Positions 11,662 to 20,350 of a DNA stretch of 64,000 nt are shown piece after piece. Within the stretch, counting starts at the first letter, position 1. Each line of letters begins with the position of its first letter. The position numbers were made by a program, and so were the translations under genes. Source of the DNA: a virus; the IMG/VR virus record IMGVR_UViG_3300042898_004347, positions 62,001-126,000 of that record; one strand, given 5' to 3'. Below the pieces are notes generated by a model. That model had not been told where the DNA came from. It did no database searches and was given only the letters and a program-made list of their open reading frames with translations.

Positions 11662-12377
11662 TATTCGTTCTTTTTTAAGAATTCTTTTGTCATAATATAA
11701 TCTCGCACAATACCCGATCGAACAATATCCTGCCAGGTAAATTCAACAGAATAGAAATATTTCATCTGAGAGATGATCTTCATGAAGTCAATGATACCGC
11801 TTTTATCCTTGGATTTCTCCAGGTCTGATTGGTAGTAATCACCACACATGATGAACCGGCAATCCTCACCGAGACGGGTAATGATTGAATCTAATTCGTG
11901 AAAAGTAAGATTCTGCATTTCATCCACAATTACGATGGATTTACGAAGAGTAATACCACGGATAAATGAAGTAGCAAGGAATTCAACTGTGCCTTTGGCC
12001 ACAAGTTTATTCCATGCCATCTTATCTCCAAAGAGTTCTGATAGAATCGAAATGTACGGAGACAGATATGTTGCTTCCTTTTCCGCACGGTCGCCCGGGA
12101 GGAATCCAATATCACGTGTAGGAACGATGGAACGTACAATAATGATTTTTTCATATGGAGATTCCCCCTTCATGACTTCTTCAAGGGCAAGGTATAGCGC
12201 CATAAACGTTTTACCAGTACCAGCTGCACCAGAAAGGCAGAGATGATTTTTTTTCTTATAGGCAGCAAACACTTTCTTTTGAGTTAGCGTGAGAGGTTCA
12301 ATTTGCTTTAGATTCTCGTAGCGAACCGAAGGAATTGACGCAATAATTTGTTTTTGTTTAGATTTTTGTTTAGCCAT
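11661..12377 (-). CDS. phoH: PhoH-like P-loop ATPase
   Basis: 238 aa. Walker A GAAGTGKTF (50-58), Walker B IVIVDEMQN (149-157), then CGDYYQSD, as in PhoH/RNA helicase-like ATPases. Very common in T4-like marine phages. Role probably RNA or nucleotide-linked; the phosphate-starvation link is host-based. Long PTRDIGFLPGD segment is typical. Confidence 0.9.
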   Translation of the reverse strand: MAKQKSKQKQIIASIPSVRYENLKQIEPLTLTQKKVFAAYKKKNHLCLSGAAGTGKTFMALYLALEEVMKGESPYEKIIIVRSIVPTRDIGFLPGDRAEKEATYLSPYISILSELFGDKMAWNKLVAKGTVEFLATSFIRGITLRKSIVIVDEMQNLTFHELDSIITRLGEDCRFIMCGDYYQSDLEKSKDKSGIIDFMKIISQMKYFYSVEFTWQDIVRSGIVRDYIMTKEFLKKNE

Positions 12378-12381
12378 GAGA

Positions 12382-12642
12382 TTATTTTGTCCGAATTGTG
12401 TTGCCTCTTCCTGAGCCTCCCTTTATTTTCTGCTGGACTTCTTTCCAACCGTCACCCCCACGCGAGTACATGGATTTAAAGCCAGAATAGCTCAGTTGCA
12501 CTGCAGTGACTCCACGTAGGACTGCTCCAACCTTATGGCAGGATGGGCATTCATCGATCGTAGGTTTATCTCGATCAGCCATGGGCACCAATTGAGTGAA
12601 CTCGTGGTGGCATTCTTTACAATGATAGTCGTAGTTTGGCAT
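12382..12642 (-). CDS. FmdB-like zinc-ribbon protein
   Basis: 86 aa, start MPNYDYHCKECHHEF. Two Cys pairs, CKEC and CPSC, about 22 residues apart form a zinc ribbon of the FmdB regulatory family. The Gly/Lys-rich tail ends GSGRGNTIRTK. The start lies 1 nt after the upstream stop. Possibly a nucleic-acid-binding regulator. Confidence 0.7.
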   Translation of the reverse strand: MPNYDYHCKECHHEFTQLVPMADRDKPTIDECPSCHKVGAVLRGVTAVQLSYSGFKSMYSRGGDGWKEVQQKIKGGSGRGNTIRTK

Positions 12643-12643
12643 T

Positions 12644-13219
12644 TTATTTTGTAACGAACCAAGAAGGCGTGTTTCGTTTGGTCCAGACCATTTTGAATCT
12701 GCCTTGTTTTGTTTGATAGAATTCTTGATACGACCGCACAGGATCATCTGGATACATGCATTCCGGAGTTGATTTCATTGCAAGTTTGAACTGAGTCATT
12801 GGTACATCCGGAATGTTTTCTGGCGGATCTATGAGATCTTCTAGCAATAATGTTTCACTACTATGGATCTTACCATAACGGTAGGTGTATTCGTTGCAGA
12901 GCGCCTCAAAGTGCTGATGATGCCATTCATAGTTCTCAACGCTTTCCATGGTCCATACAGTACATGGATGATTCATATGAACCGCTTTGTAGAATTTGTC
13001 GTCTTTTTCGGGATTCGGAAGTAGCCATTCCTTACCTTTGCGCCAACGTGCAGGAAGAGAACCCGCAACATATTTCTTTGTTTCGCGCATCGTACCATCG
13101 AGTAGGCGATGCGCAGTCGAAAGCATCTGAGCTGATTCGACGATCATTTTGACCACGTGCTTATCGCATTGCAATTGCGCAGCAATCACGGGGTTTTTAT
13201 CCAGGACAAATATGTTCAT
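12644..13219 (-). CDS. conserved phage protein (CDKHVVKM family)
   Basis: 191 aa. MNIFVLDKNPVIAAQ, then CDKHVVKMIVESAQMLSTAHR and FYKAVHMNHPCTVW, a set of His/Cys motifs I know from many tailed-phage hypothetical proteins. Conserved Cys and His suggest a metal-dependent enzyme, but no reaction is established that I can name. Early promoter upstream. Confidence 0.65.
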   Translation of the reverse strand: MNIFVLDKNPVIAAQLQCDKHVVKMIVESAQMLSTAHRLLDGTMRETKKYVAGSLPARWRKGKEWLLPNPEKDDKFYKAVHMNHPCTVWTMESVENYEWHHQHFEALCNEYTYRYGKIHSSETLLLEDLIDPPENIPDVPMTQFKLAMKSTPECMYPDDPVRSYQEFYQTKQGRFKMVWTKRNTPSWFVTK

Positions 13220-13234
13220 AATCTAATGGTGTAT

Positions 13235-13264
13235 ATCCTACACCTACTTCAACGAAATGTAAAT
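13235..13264 (-). promoter_or_regulatory. early promoter
   Basis: -35 ATTTAC (13259-13264), 18 bp, -10 TAGGAT (13235-13240), 15 nt to the ATG at 13219. Confidence 0.65.
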
Positions 13265-13271
13265 CTTTTTA

Positions 13272-13451
13272 TTATGCCACCTGAAGTTCGGGTTCTTCAA
13301 CCTGAAGAGATTCAATCACTCCTTGCAGAAATTTCTGTTTTCTCTGCATTCCCGTAATTGATGTAATATTGCCTTCTTTCTGGAGACGCTGGATGTAATA
13401 ATCCAGCTCTTGATAATCTTGTTTAAGTCGGTCCAGCTGTGAGATGATCAT
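13272..13451 (-). CDS. small coiled-coil protein, 59 aa
   Basis: MIISQLDRLKQDYQELDYYI and a following helix with Leu/Ile heptads (LQKEGN...FLQGVIESLQV). No family recognised. It lies between the early promoter at 13235-13264 and the gene at 13504. Confidence 0.5.
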   Translation of the reverse strand: MIISQLDRLKQDYQELDYYIQRLQKEGNITSITGMQRKQKFLQGVIESLQVEEPELQVA

Positions 13452-13503
13452 TTTTTTCTATAATTAATATAGAAGATACCGTGTTGGTTCTTTCAGGAAA
13501 TTG

Positions 13504-13938
13504 TTATTTAAGAATAAGGCCGGGCCAGGTCTGCTTTACTAAATCTCGAGTAATTCCCGGATAAAGAGTTTCTAGTTTCTTATCCTTCATTGCAAGGATC
13601 ATGTCAGCATCTTTAGGATGAATAGTCTCTAGGATCTGTAGAAACATGTTTTCTCTCTTTGCCGGTTTCATTGCATCGCCCTGGCCACCTTTTACAAAAT
13701 AGTGGAATATTTTAATCTTTAATCTAAGAGAGGAAGAAGAATGCCCGGATTTGGAAAGTCTTCCGTCATATGTGGGTTTTCCTAATGGTAGATTCCATTG
13801 AATGCAATCGTCAAAAGATCCTCGAAGGACATCGCGCAATTCAAGTGAATCGTGCTGTTTCAGGAAAGCAGTTTTCGACTCTGCACTTTCCATTGCTGAA
13901 ACCTTCTGCAGTATTTCGTGTACGAGTAATGAGATCAT
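13504..13938 (-). CDS. conserved T4-like hypothetical protein
   Basis: 144 aa, helical, with WNLPLGKPTYDGRL in the middle and a C-terminal VKQTWPGLILK. A protein of this type accompanies RNase H in cyanophage-like genomes. The start overlaps the RNase H stop by 4 nt. Function unknown. Confidence 0.6.
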   Translation of the reverse strand: MISLLVHEILQKVSAMESAESKTAFLKQHDSLELRDVLRGSFDDCIQWNLPLGKPTYDGRLSKSGHSSSSLRLKIKIFHYFVKGGQGDAMKPAKRENMFLQILETIHPKDADMILAMKDKKLETLYPGITRDLVKQTWPGLILK

Positions 13939-14783
13939 TGTGAATTAAATTCTTCAGCGCATTCAATCAATTGTGTGCAGCGTTTAGAGATCAGATAATT
14001 AAGGATATTTGAATTCGGTTTGGCCGAATCAAATGTATTTATAATAGAGTCCTTCTTGTCCTGGGGAACTTTGCTCAGATCAATAAGAGCGGTATTGCGC
14101 TGGAAATTGCGGTATGTTTCTTGATTCATTACCGTATCCAGGGAAGAACGTGAGGCATACCATGCATCAACTTTTTTAGCAGAAACTGGCTTTTGGCGAA
14201 TCTTATCCACGAACGTATTGTCTGGAGAAAGAATGTTTGGAATACCGTCTCCACTATCTCCACGAACCGTATGGTCAAACAGATATTTGACTGGATCCTT
14301 CTCCTTGATGAAAGACTTAATCATAGGTGAGAACTGTTTTACATTGGAATACTGTTGAAGCTGGATGAAATCTTTATCCGAAGAAATGATCATCACTGGC
14401 TCGTGTTGACCAAAGTTCTGTGTCTTTTCTGTAAGAGTTCCAATGATGTCATCAGCCTCAATGTTGTTAATGTGAACAACCTTGTATGGAAAATTCTCTG
14501 CAATTTCATTGCGCACCAGAGTTAGAATGCGAAAGAATTCAGTCCAATCAAGACCGCTATCGTCTCGGTTTGCCTTTCGGTGAGCCTTGTACTGAGGATA
14601 GATCTGCTTGCGCCACGAACCTCCGTCACAGGCAATAACCATCTGACCGTATTCCTTACGATGCTTGAGGTTATACATCCTCAAGGAGTTTAGAATCATG
14701 TGGCGTATCAAATGCTCTGAAACATCCATCTTCTGTGTGAAGATGTTGGAAATTGCAATACCCGAATAGTCGACTAAGATCAT
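13935..14783 (-). CDS. rnh: T4-type RNase H (FEN-1 family 5' nuclease)
   Basis: 282 aa. MILVDYSGIAISN (metal Asp), VIACDGGSWRKQIYPQYKAHR, NIEADDIIGTL and ISSDKDFIQL carry the metal-binding acidic residues of flap nucleases. GDSGDGIPNI is the H3TH region. It removes RNA primers and adjacent DNA on lagging-strand fragments. The start lies 6 nt after an early -10 box. Confidence 0.92.
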   Translation of the reverse strand: MILVDYSGIAISNIFTQKMDVSEHLIRHMILNSLRMYNLKHRKEYGQMVIACDGGSWRKQIYPQYKAHRKANRDDSGLDWTEFFRILTLVRNEIAENFPYKVVHINNIEADDIIGTLTEKTQNFGQHEPVMIISSDKDFIQLQQYSNVKQFSPMIKSFIKEKDPVKYLFDHTVRGDSGDGIPNILSPDNTFVDKIRQKPVSAKKVDAWYASRSSLDTVMNQETYRNFQRNTALIDLSKVPQDKKDSIINTFDSAKPNSNILNYLISKRCTQLIECAEEFNSQ

Positions 14784-14789
14784 GTACCA

Positions 14790-14818
14790 ATCATACTACG
14801 CTAACGTCAGATGTAAAC
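14790..14818 (-). promoter_or_regulatory. early promoter of RNase H unit
   Basis: -35 GTTTAC (14813-14818), 17 bp, -10 TATGAT (14790-14795), 6 nt to the ATG. Confidence 0.85.
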
Positions 14819-14819
14819 A

Positions 14820-15239
14820 CTAAAGTAACGTTTTGCGGTATTTTGTCAACTGGTTTCTCGTGACTCTTACCCGAATCTGGTCGTTATAATACTCATCGGA
14901 AAGAATAGCTTTTCTTTCTACCTGTTCCTTCATCTCTAGGTAAGAACATTCGCTCTTACTGGTGCATAGGTGCAGAATAACCCTACGAAAATTTATTTTA
15001 CCGATTTCAGCGATATCCTTTTGAAGTGCATTGCTGGAACCATAATAGGTCTTCCAGTCCGACTCAACAAGGATGCGCTTCTTTTTCTTCTTGACCGTTT
15101 TAAAGCCCTTGAAGAAAAAGAGTTTCTTTCCGACGTACTTACGACCATTTACTAGGTTCTCTATTAAATAGACGAACCCGTAAATTTTCTTTGGGTCTAA
15201 TTCAATTGGTTCAAACGGAGAGTCATGATGAAGCCACAT
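14820..15239 (-). CDS. GIY-YIG domain endonuclease-like protein
   Basis: 139 aa. YGFVYLIENLVNGRKYVGKK (about 20-39) is a GIY-YIG core in which the tyrosines, Arg and Gly are conserved. A Lys-rich loop and SYLEMKEQ (metal Glu) follow. Could be a Seg-like homing enzyme, or the conserved single-domain GIY-YIG protein of T4-like phages. Late motif 7 nt upstream. Confidence 0.7.
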   Translation of the reverse strand: MWLHHDSPFEPIELDPKKIYGFVYLIENLVNGRKYVGKKLFFFKGFKTVKKKKKRILVESDWKTYYGSSNALQKDIAEIGKINFRRVILHLCTSKSECSYLEMKEQVERKAILSDEYYNDQIRVRVTRNQLTKYRKTLL

Positions 15240-15246
15240 AATGGCT

Positions 15247-15254
15247 TATTTATC
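15247..15254 (-). promoter_or_regulatory. late promoter (GATAAATA)
   Basis: Motif 7 nt before the GIY-YIG ATG. It overlaps the TGA stop of the upstream gene. Confidence 0.5.
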
Positions 15255-15435
15255 ACTCCTCGTCGATGTCGCCTTCTTCGCTGCAATGGTTGCCGCATAT
15301 TGGGCAATACTCGGGATAACTTTCCACCGAGGTATTATCCTCGTTCTCATCCACATCAGGATCAACAATATCCTCCGTGAATGAAATGGTAGAAATGCAA
15401 CCGCAACAATAGCAATTAATTTGTACTTTAGGCAT
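15253..15435 (-). CDS. acidic zinc-ribbon protein, 60 aa
   Basis: MPKVQINCYCCGCISTISF then an acidic linker and YCPICGNHC. Two Cys pairs (CxxC) could bind one zinc ion. It overlaps the nrdA stop by one base (TAATG), so it is probably co-translated with RNR. Function unknown. Confidence 0.6.
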   Translation of the reverse strand: MPKVQINCYCCGCISTISFTEDIVDPDVDENEDNTSVESYPEYCPICGNHCSEEGDIDEE

Positions 15436-17093
15436 TAGGCTTCGCATGACGCGCAGTTAAGTAGGTTACGTCCCAGCTCTTGGGCCGGATGCGTTCCACG
15501 TTGGTAATAGAGGGTTTTGATGTTATTTTCCCAGGCAAAAATCATGAGTTGATTTACTTCTTTCGGAGAGGTCTTTGGATGAACCATAAGATTCAGTGAT
15601 TGACCTTGGTCAATGTACTTCTGACGAGCAGAAGCCTGAATGATGATTTCTTTCTGAGAAATTTCTCCGAAGGTCTTAAAGACTTCTTTCTCTTCAGGAG
15701 TCATAAACTTCAGATGAAGAACGGAACCGCCATGAGTAAGAATTGACTTCCACGTATCCTCGTCGTTCTTATCATGCTTCTTAAGTACGTCTTTGAGATA
15801 GGGATTTTTATAGGCAAATGAACCCTTTGCCAGCTTCTTCATGAAGTAATTTGAATTCAACGGTTCAATCGAAGGTGATACCTGACCCAGAATAAAGCTC
15901 GACGACGTTGTTGGTGCCACAGCAAGAGTTGTGACATTACGACGACCCGTGCCCTTTAGAAGTTCCGGCTCACCAAACTTCTCTGCCAGTTCCATTGTTG
16001 CTTTATCTGCGCGTTCACGAATGACGCGCCAAATGCCAGTATTCAGCAACTTAGCCTCCATTGATTCAAAGCCAATCATCTTGGATTGAAGTAATGAATG
16101 CCAACCAAGAACGCCGAGACCCAATGCACGTTGATTCTTTGCAAAACGATGTGGAGCCTCCATGAACTTCATGCCAACAGTCTTGTCCACAAACTCCTGA
16201 TTTACGGAATCAAGGAAGTAGATCATCGTCTCGACGGCATCCGTTTCCTTTATTTCTTCCCAATGAAGAAGATTCAGAGATGAAAGGACACATACAAATG
16301 ATTCTTCGTCATTTGATGAAAGACAGATTTCAGAGCAAAGATTGGATGAATTGATCTTACGTTTCTTTTCTTTGTAGATTGCAGGAGCACTCTTATTCAC
16401 GGTGTCTGTAAAGAAGATGTAAGGATAACCAGTCTCAAAGCGTTTCTTAATCACCTTTGTCCACGTCTCGCGCTTCTCTTTATCACCTTCAATCATTGAC
16501 TTCATCCATTTGTCCGTAATTGTAACACCAATCGACATGTTCTGAATGGCATGGCCGTCTGAACGGATCTGAAGAAATTCTTCAACATCTGGATGTTCAA
16601 CTGGAAGATACGCAGCAAAAGAACCACGACGAGCAGAACCCTGTGAGATGACTTCTGCAATGGTGTCAAACAGTTCCATGAAATGCACTGGACCCGAAGA
16701 TTCGCCTCCCACGGAGATGGGCGTGCCACGTGCACGGAGGTCACCGAAATAGCCCGAAGTACCGCCACCATGTTTTGACATGATGCCAACCTCAGCCGCC
16801 TTATTCAAAATATCTTCCATCTTGTCGGAAATATGAGAATTAAAGCACGACACTGGAAGACCGCGGTCATTACCGTAGTTAGTCCATACAGGAGTAGAAA
16901 GTGAATAGAATCCACGCGCCATATAATTCTCAAACTTATCCGCAAATCCCTTCATGCCTAAAAGCTTTTCAGCATGCTCCGCAATCTGGCCGATACGCTT
17001 CTCAGGAGTCATTCCTTCCTTCAGGTATCCTCTTTCAAGGAATTGACGCGAGTGCGTGTTTAGCCAATAGTATTTTTCTTGTTCGGAACTCAT
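15435..17093 (-). CDS. nrdA: ribonucleotide reductase class I, large subunit
   Basis: 552 aa, shorter than E. coli NrdA because the N-terminal ATP-cone is absent, so dATP shut-off is probably lost. Active-site pieces: PVSCFN, SSNLCSEI (Asn/Cys/Glu), CVLSSLNL, and the C-terminal NCASCEA redox pair. Reduces ribonucleoside diphosphates with NrdB to supply phage dNTPs. Stop and nrdB order (nrdB first in transcription) are as in many T4-like phages. Confidence 0.93.
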   Translation of the reverse strand: MSSEQEKYYWLNTHSRQFLERGYLKEGMTPEKRIGQIAEHAEKLLGMKGFADKFENYMARGFYSLSTPVWTNYGNDRGLPVSCFNSHISDKMEDILNKAAEVGIMSKHGGGTSGYFGDLRARGTPISVGGESSGPVHFMELFDTIAEVISQGSARRGSFAAYLPVEHPDVEEFLQIRSDGHAIQNMSIGVTITDKWMKSMIEGDKEKRETWTKVIKKRFETGYPYIFFTDTVNKSAPAIYKEKKRKINSSNLCSEICLSSNDEESFVCVLSSLNLLHWEEIKETDAVETMIYFLDSVNQEFVDKTVGMKFMEAPHRFAKNQRALGLGVLGWHSLLQSKMIGFESMEAKLLNTGIWRVIRERADKATMELAEKFGEPELLKGTGRRNVTTLAVAPTTSSSFILGQVSPSIEPLNSNYFMKKLAKGSFAYKNPYLKDVLKKHDKNDEDTWKSILTHGGSVLHLKFMTPEEKEVFKTFGEISQKEIIIQASARQKYIDQGQSLNLMVHPKTSPKEVNQLMIFAWENNIKTLYYQRGTHPAQELGRNLLNCASCEA

Positions 17094-17095
17094 AA

Positions 17096-18067
17096 TTAAA
17101 ATAGATCAGATTGACTGAAGCTCTGCCCTTTCTTGGAATACTCAATGGGACGTGAATGGAAGAAGTCCGTCATATTGTTGCCTAGAATCTGTTCATCGAA
17201 CCAAACGGTTTTCTTGACCATTTCTTTATCAACTTCAAATAGCTTCTCAAAGCCAATCTGAACCAATGATTCATTCATACGGTTCTTGATGAACTCACGA
17301 AGTAAAGGCGTGTTGAGGCTTTCAACACTGTAACCATTCACGATCCAATCAATGATCTTGCACTCATATTCAATGGCGAGAAGGGACTCGGAGATAATCT
17401 TCTCATTGAGCTCAGCATCAAATAATTCAGGATGTTCATCGCGAATGGTATTGATGAGCTTGATGCCAATCATGGCATGAAGATTCTCCTCACGAGAAGT
17501 GTACTCCACCTGCTTGTTCGTATCCTTCAGAAGATTGCGGAAACGACCAAAGTAACTAATGGTGTAGAACTGACTAAAGAGTGCGATGTTCTCAACAAAC
17601 AACGTGAAGAGAATCAGAGAATAAACGAACTGCTTCTTTTTGTCCGGAGTAAATGGCTGGAGGTACTTGCGAAGATATGTCACGCGACCCCGGATAATAT
17701 CTTCTTGGAGAATACGATCAAATGAGTCATCAATGCCCAGAACGTCAAGAAGGCGTTCATATGCATCTCCATGGACCACCTCAGAATTTGCCATGACATA
17801 ACCCAGATCCGTGATAGTAGGATGTGGAAGATTTTCTCCAACCCTGGCCCAGAACTTCTTCACGGAGATTTCTAGTTGGCCGATTGTGGAAAGAGCCCGC
17901 ACGATGATTTCACGTTCCTGAGGAGTGAGGGATACTTTATAATCCTGAATATCACTTTGGAAATTAAATTCCCGATGGGTCCAAAACCCATTCTGCATTG
18001 CCTCAATGTAAGCCTGTGTCCATGGATAATAATCAGGTTTACGTGAAATTTGTTCTTCGAAAATCAT
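17096..18067 (-). CDS. nrdB: ribonucleotide reductase class I, radical subunit
   Basis: 323 aa. SEVVHGDAY (E96, H99, radical-site Tyr103), FVEN (E159) and REENLH (E194, H197) form the dimetal site. The first ligand position is Glu66 (QLEIS) rather than Asp, as in some non-Ia subclasses. It generates the radical for NrdA. Only 2 nt separate the genes. Confidence 0.93.
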   Translation of the reverse strand: MIFEEQISRKPDYYPWTQAYIEAMQNGFWTHREFNFQSDIQDYKVSLTPQEREIIVRALSTIGQLEISVKKFWARVGENLPHPTITDLGYVMANSEVVHGDAYERLLDVLGIDDSFDRILQEDIIRGRVTYLRKYLQPFTPDKKKQFVYSLILFTLFVENIALFSQFYTISYFGRFRNLLKDTNKQVEYTSREENLHAMIGIKLINTIRDEHPELFDAELNEKIISESLLAIEYECKIIDWIVNGYSVESLNTPLLREFIKNRMNESLVQIGFEKLFEVDKEMVKKTVWFDEQILGNNMTDFFHSRPIEYSKKGQSFSQSDLF

Positions 18068-18232
18068 AATTGGTTAAAGATTGATTGTAGGTTAAGTCCA
18101 GATCTAAGGTCGAGTATTATACTAACCTAACTATCTCGAACTGTACACACCAAAATAAATGATAACGAAGTTATGTGTGGTAGCCTATCTATACCAAGGG
18201 ACACTTCCAGCCCCTAACTATTTTATTTATTT
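18068..18232 (-). promoter_or_regulatory. nrdB upstream region with probable promoter
   Basis: Holds TATAAT near 18112-18117 with TGTACA about 20 bp upstream, so spacing is long, and a CACAC...GTGTG hairpin around ATAAC/GTTAT. No gene seen. Confidence 0.4.
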
Positions 18233-18550
18233 TTAGCCCCTACGGATCGCTCTTAAAGCTCCGTTATCCGAATTGCGAAGAACAATCACATGGTTAGGAT
18301 TCTTCTTGGCGTATTCATAAATGCTGGTGTGACCTTCATTTTGCATATCAAGGTACTTGGACCAATGTTCAAACTTAACTTTACCAGATTCAAATTTACG
18401 AAATAATTGTGAGTCAACGTCGAATGACTTATATTTACGGCGCATAAGACCACCAGATGTTGGTGGCATGGCAATATTTTCGCTATCACCCGTTACATTT
18501 ACGGGAGTTGCTACCGCATCTTCTGCAACACTTTCTAGGAATGATTTCAT
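18233..18550 (-). CDS. late hypothetical protein with capsid-targeting-like N-terminus
   Basis: 105 aa, starting MKSFLESVAEDA, similar to the MKTYQEFIAE|A signal of T4 internal proteins. The rest is basic (GGLMRRKYKSFDVD) and predicted soluble. Function unknown; likely packaged in the head. Confidence 0.55.
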   Translation of the reverse strand: MKSFLESVAEDAVATPVNVTGDSENIAMPPTSGGLMRRKYKSFDVDSQLFRKFESGKVKFEHWSKYLDMQNEGHTSIYEYAKKNPNHVIVLRNSDNGALRAIRRG

Positions 18551-19137
18551 CGTGTGATATCCTCGGTGGAAATGTAAATATGCTGATTCGTGGATTCGTG
18601 TAGAACTTTAAAAATTGGAGTGCCCAGAAATTTACCTGATGGGACGATTGCTTCTGCCACTTTAATCTTGCTACCTTTATGAGCAAGAAATTCAGCAGTA
18701 TGAATCAACGCGGTATCGCAACGGAGAGTATAACGACCCGGCTGGAGTTCTCCATTCTTCGTGAGAAACCAGGTGTTTTCATTTAAAACCATGTCAACCT
18801 CAACATCCTCGAGACGCTCGAAGATTTTCTGAAGTCCCTTCTCGGACATTCCAGTTTCCTCCTTGATGAGATAGAGTGCCGCAGCATAAGAGGCAATACG
18901 AGTGCGCCCGAATGGAAGCTTATTCAATAGTTTCTTAATATTGAATACCAGTCGGTGAAACATCGTGTAGGATGACTTTTCCTCCGATGTTTTGAGTTCC
19001 GAAGCTTTCTTTAGAATATTACCTTCTTTGTCAACGATGCCATACTTAAAGGCCTCCATTTTTTCCCACGGAGTGACAAGGATTTTTAAGAATCGAAAGG
19101 TATAATAGAGGTCCGCGGTCCTTGAAATGATGCTCAT
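18547..19137 (-). CDS. conserved marine T4-like late protein
   Basis: 196 aa. Contains LVTPWEKMEAFKYGIVDKEG and YTMFHRLVFNIKKLLNKLP, motifs I associate with a conserved protein in the head/core region of cyanophage-like genomes. No enzymatic motif. ATGA coupling to both neighbours. Confidence 0.6.
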   Translation of the reverse strand: MSIISRTADLYYTFRFLKILVTPWEKMEAFKYGIVDKEGNILKKASELKTSEEKSSYTMFHRLVFNIKKLLNKLPFGRTRIASYAAALYLIKEETGMSEKGLQKIFERLEDVEVDMVLNENTWFLTKNGELQPGRYTLRCDTALIHTAEFLAHKGSKIKVAEAIVPSGKFLGTPIFKVLHESTNQHIYISTEDITR

Positions 19138-19502
19138 AGTGATCTGAGAGTTTTTACAATGTATTCGTCCAGGGGAATTTCTACTTTTTCTTTTTCGGGT
19201 AGGTAATTAAGAAAGACCAAAAAGGGTTTTAATGAAGGCCATAACTCTTTTTCGATCTTGTAGAAGACCATGCGATTTGAAGCTTCGATTCCGAATACGT
19301 TATAGAGAACAATGAGGTGGTTAAGAACGAGTCTTTCTTGAATAAGTCCCGACTGCTGATACTTTCTCAGAAGCCTTTTGATGTATTTGAATCGGGCTAG
19401 ATCATCATAAAATTCTTCAATGTCCAAACACTGAGGGTTATTATAATTTTTAGAGGCGAATAGTAGGAAATTTTCTTCGGTTAGATCGTCAAATATTCTC
19501 AT
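19134..19502 (-). CDS. conserved late hypothetical protein
   Basis: 122 aa helical protein starting MRIFDDLTEENFLLFASKN, with LVLNHLIVLYNVFG in the centre. Conserved neighbour of the 18547 gene in related phages as I recall. No function known. Confidence 0.6.
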   Translation of the reverse strand: MRIFDDLTEENFLLFASKNYNNPQCLDIEEFYDDLARFKYIKRLLRKYQQSGLIQERLVLNHLIVLYNVFGIEASNRMVFYKIEKELWPSLKPFLVFLNYLPEKEKVEIPLDEYIVKTLRSL

Positions 19503-19517
19503 TATGTATATATGTCA

Positions 19518-19943
19518 TTAGCAGTTCCATTTCCTAAGAGCCAGAGCCTTTCGGCTTGGTTCTCCATTGGGCTTCTTCATTGGCCCTTTCACCCCGGACA
19601 TGCGGGCGCAGAATGACTTGCGGCGATTTGCGGCCTTGCTGCCCTTCTTTAATTTAGAAGGAGATGTTGTTACCGGAGCTTTAAGATTACCGCCCGTCTT
19701 GCGATTATAATGATCCCGACCTTTCTGAGTTAAACCGCCCGTGGAGCTTTTGTGCCCTTTAGCATCAATTGCAGCCTCGAGAAGTTCATGATCGTCTACG
19801 GATTCAAAATCTTCCCAGATCACATCAGAGTCTACGCCGTTCTTTTCGGCAATATTCTCGACCATTTCTTCGATGATATCAAACTGCGATTCAAGGAGAG
19901 CCGTCTCTTCAAGAAATTGACGATATACCGAAAATGGATTCAT
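19518..19943 (-). CDS. conserved late protein with GLTQKGRDHYNR domain
   Basis: 141 aa. N-terminal helix MNPFSVYRQFLEETALLES is followed by an acidic region. The C-terminal basic domain GLTQKGRDHYNRKTGG...RRKSFCARMSGVKGPM...ALALRKWNC occurs in many marine phages and binds no known ligand. FLEE|T is close to a gp21-type cleavage site. Confidence 0.65.
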   Translation of the reverse strand: MNPFSVYRQFLEETALLESQFDIIEEMVENIAEKNGVDSDVIWEDFESVDDHELLEAAIDAKGHKSSTGGLTQKGRDHYNRKTGGNLKAPVTTSPSKLKKGSKAANRRKSFCARMSGVKGPMKKPNGEPSRKALALRKWNC

Positions 19944-19947
19944 TCAC

Positions 19948-20331
19948 TTATAGCGCCGATTTAACAATTTTATTGACAATCTGCTGTTTGTTTTCTTTGC
20001 CACTAAGCTTGACACCTTCATTCTCAGCAATCACTTGAAGTTCTAATTTAGAAAGACCCTTGAGTTGTGCCTTCGTGCGAACAGGTTCAGCTGATTCTTC
20101 TTGGCTTTCTTCAACCGCAACTGGTTCTACTGCAGCAGGCTCGAGCAGATCTTCTTCATAGGAAGACTGAGGAACTGCTACTTCGGTATTGCACGTGCAT
20201 TCTTCTTCGTGACAAGGCATCTTTTGAACATCCTTGTTAGCGTCTAGTCTATAATAATAGTCAGGCTTCTGGTTAAAGAGACCGATAAAGTCTGCCCAAT
20301 GTAGTTTAATGGATTCAATCAATGATTTCAT
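19948..20331 (-). CDS. late protein with C-terminal SAP/HeH-like domain
   Basis: 127 aa. N-terminus MKSLIESIKLHW (LIE|S cleavage-like). A Cys cluster CHEEECTC follows, then an acidic low-complexity middle. Residues about 87-126 (TKAQLKGLSKLELQVIAENE...) form a helix-extension-helix typical of DNA-binding SAP/HeH modules. Possibly a head-internal DNA-binding protein. Confidence 0.55.
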   Translation of the reverse strand: MKSLIESIKLHWADFIGLFNQKPDYYYRLDANKDVQKMPCHEEECTCNTEVAVPQSSYEEDLLEPAAVEPVAVEESQEESAEPVRTKAQLKGLSKLELQVIAENEGVKLSGKENKQQIVNKIVKSAL

Positions 20332-20350
20332 ATAGGTGTTGGTTTAAGTA

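Noticed and set aside
18150-18180. loxP-like ATAACTTCGTTAT sequence
   Set aside because: Only one short arm-like palindrome, no second 13-bp arm and 8-bp spacer, and no recombinase gene seen. It is better explained as a small hairpin.
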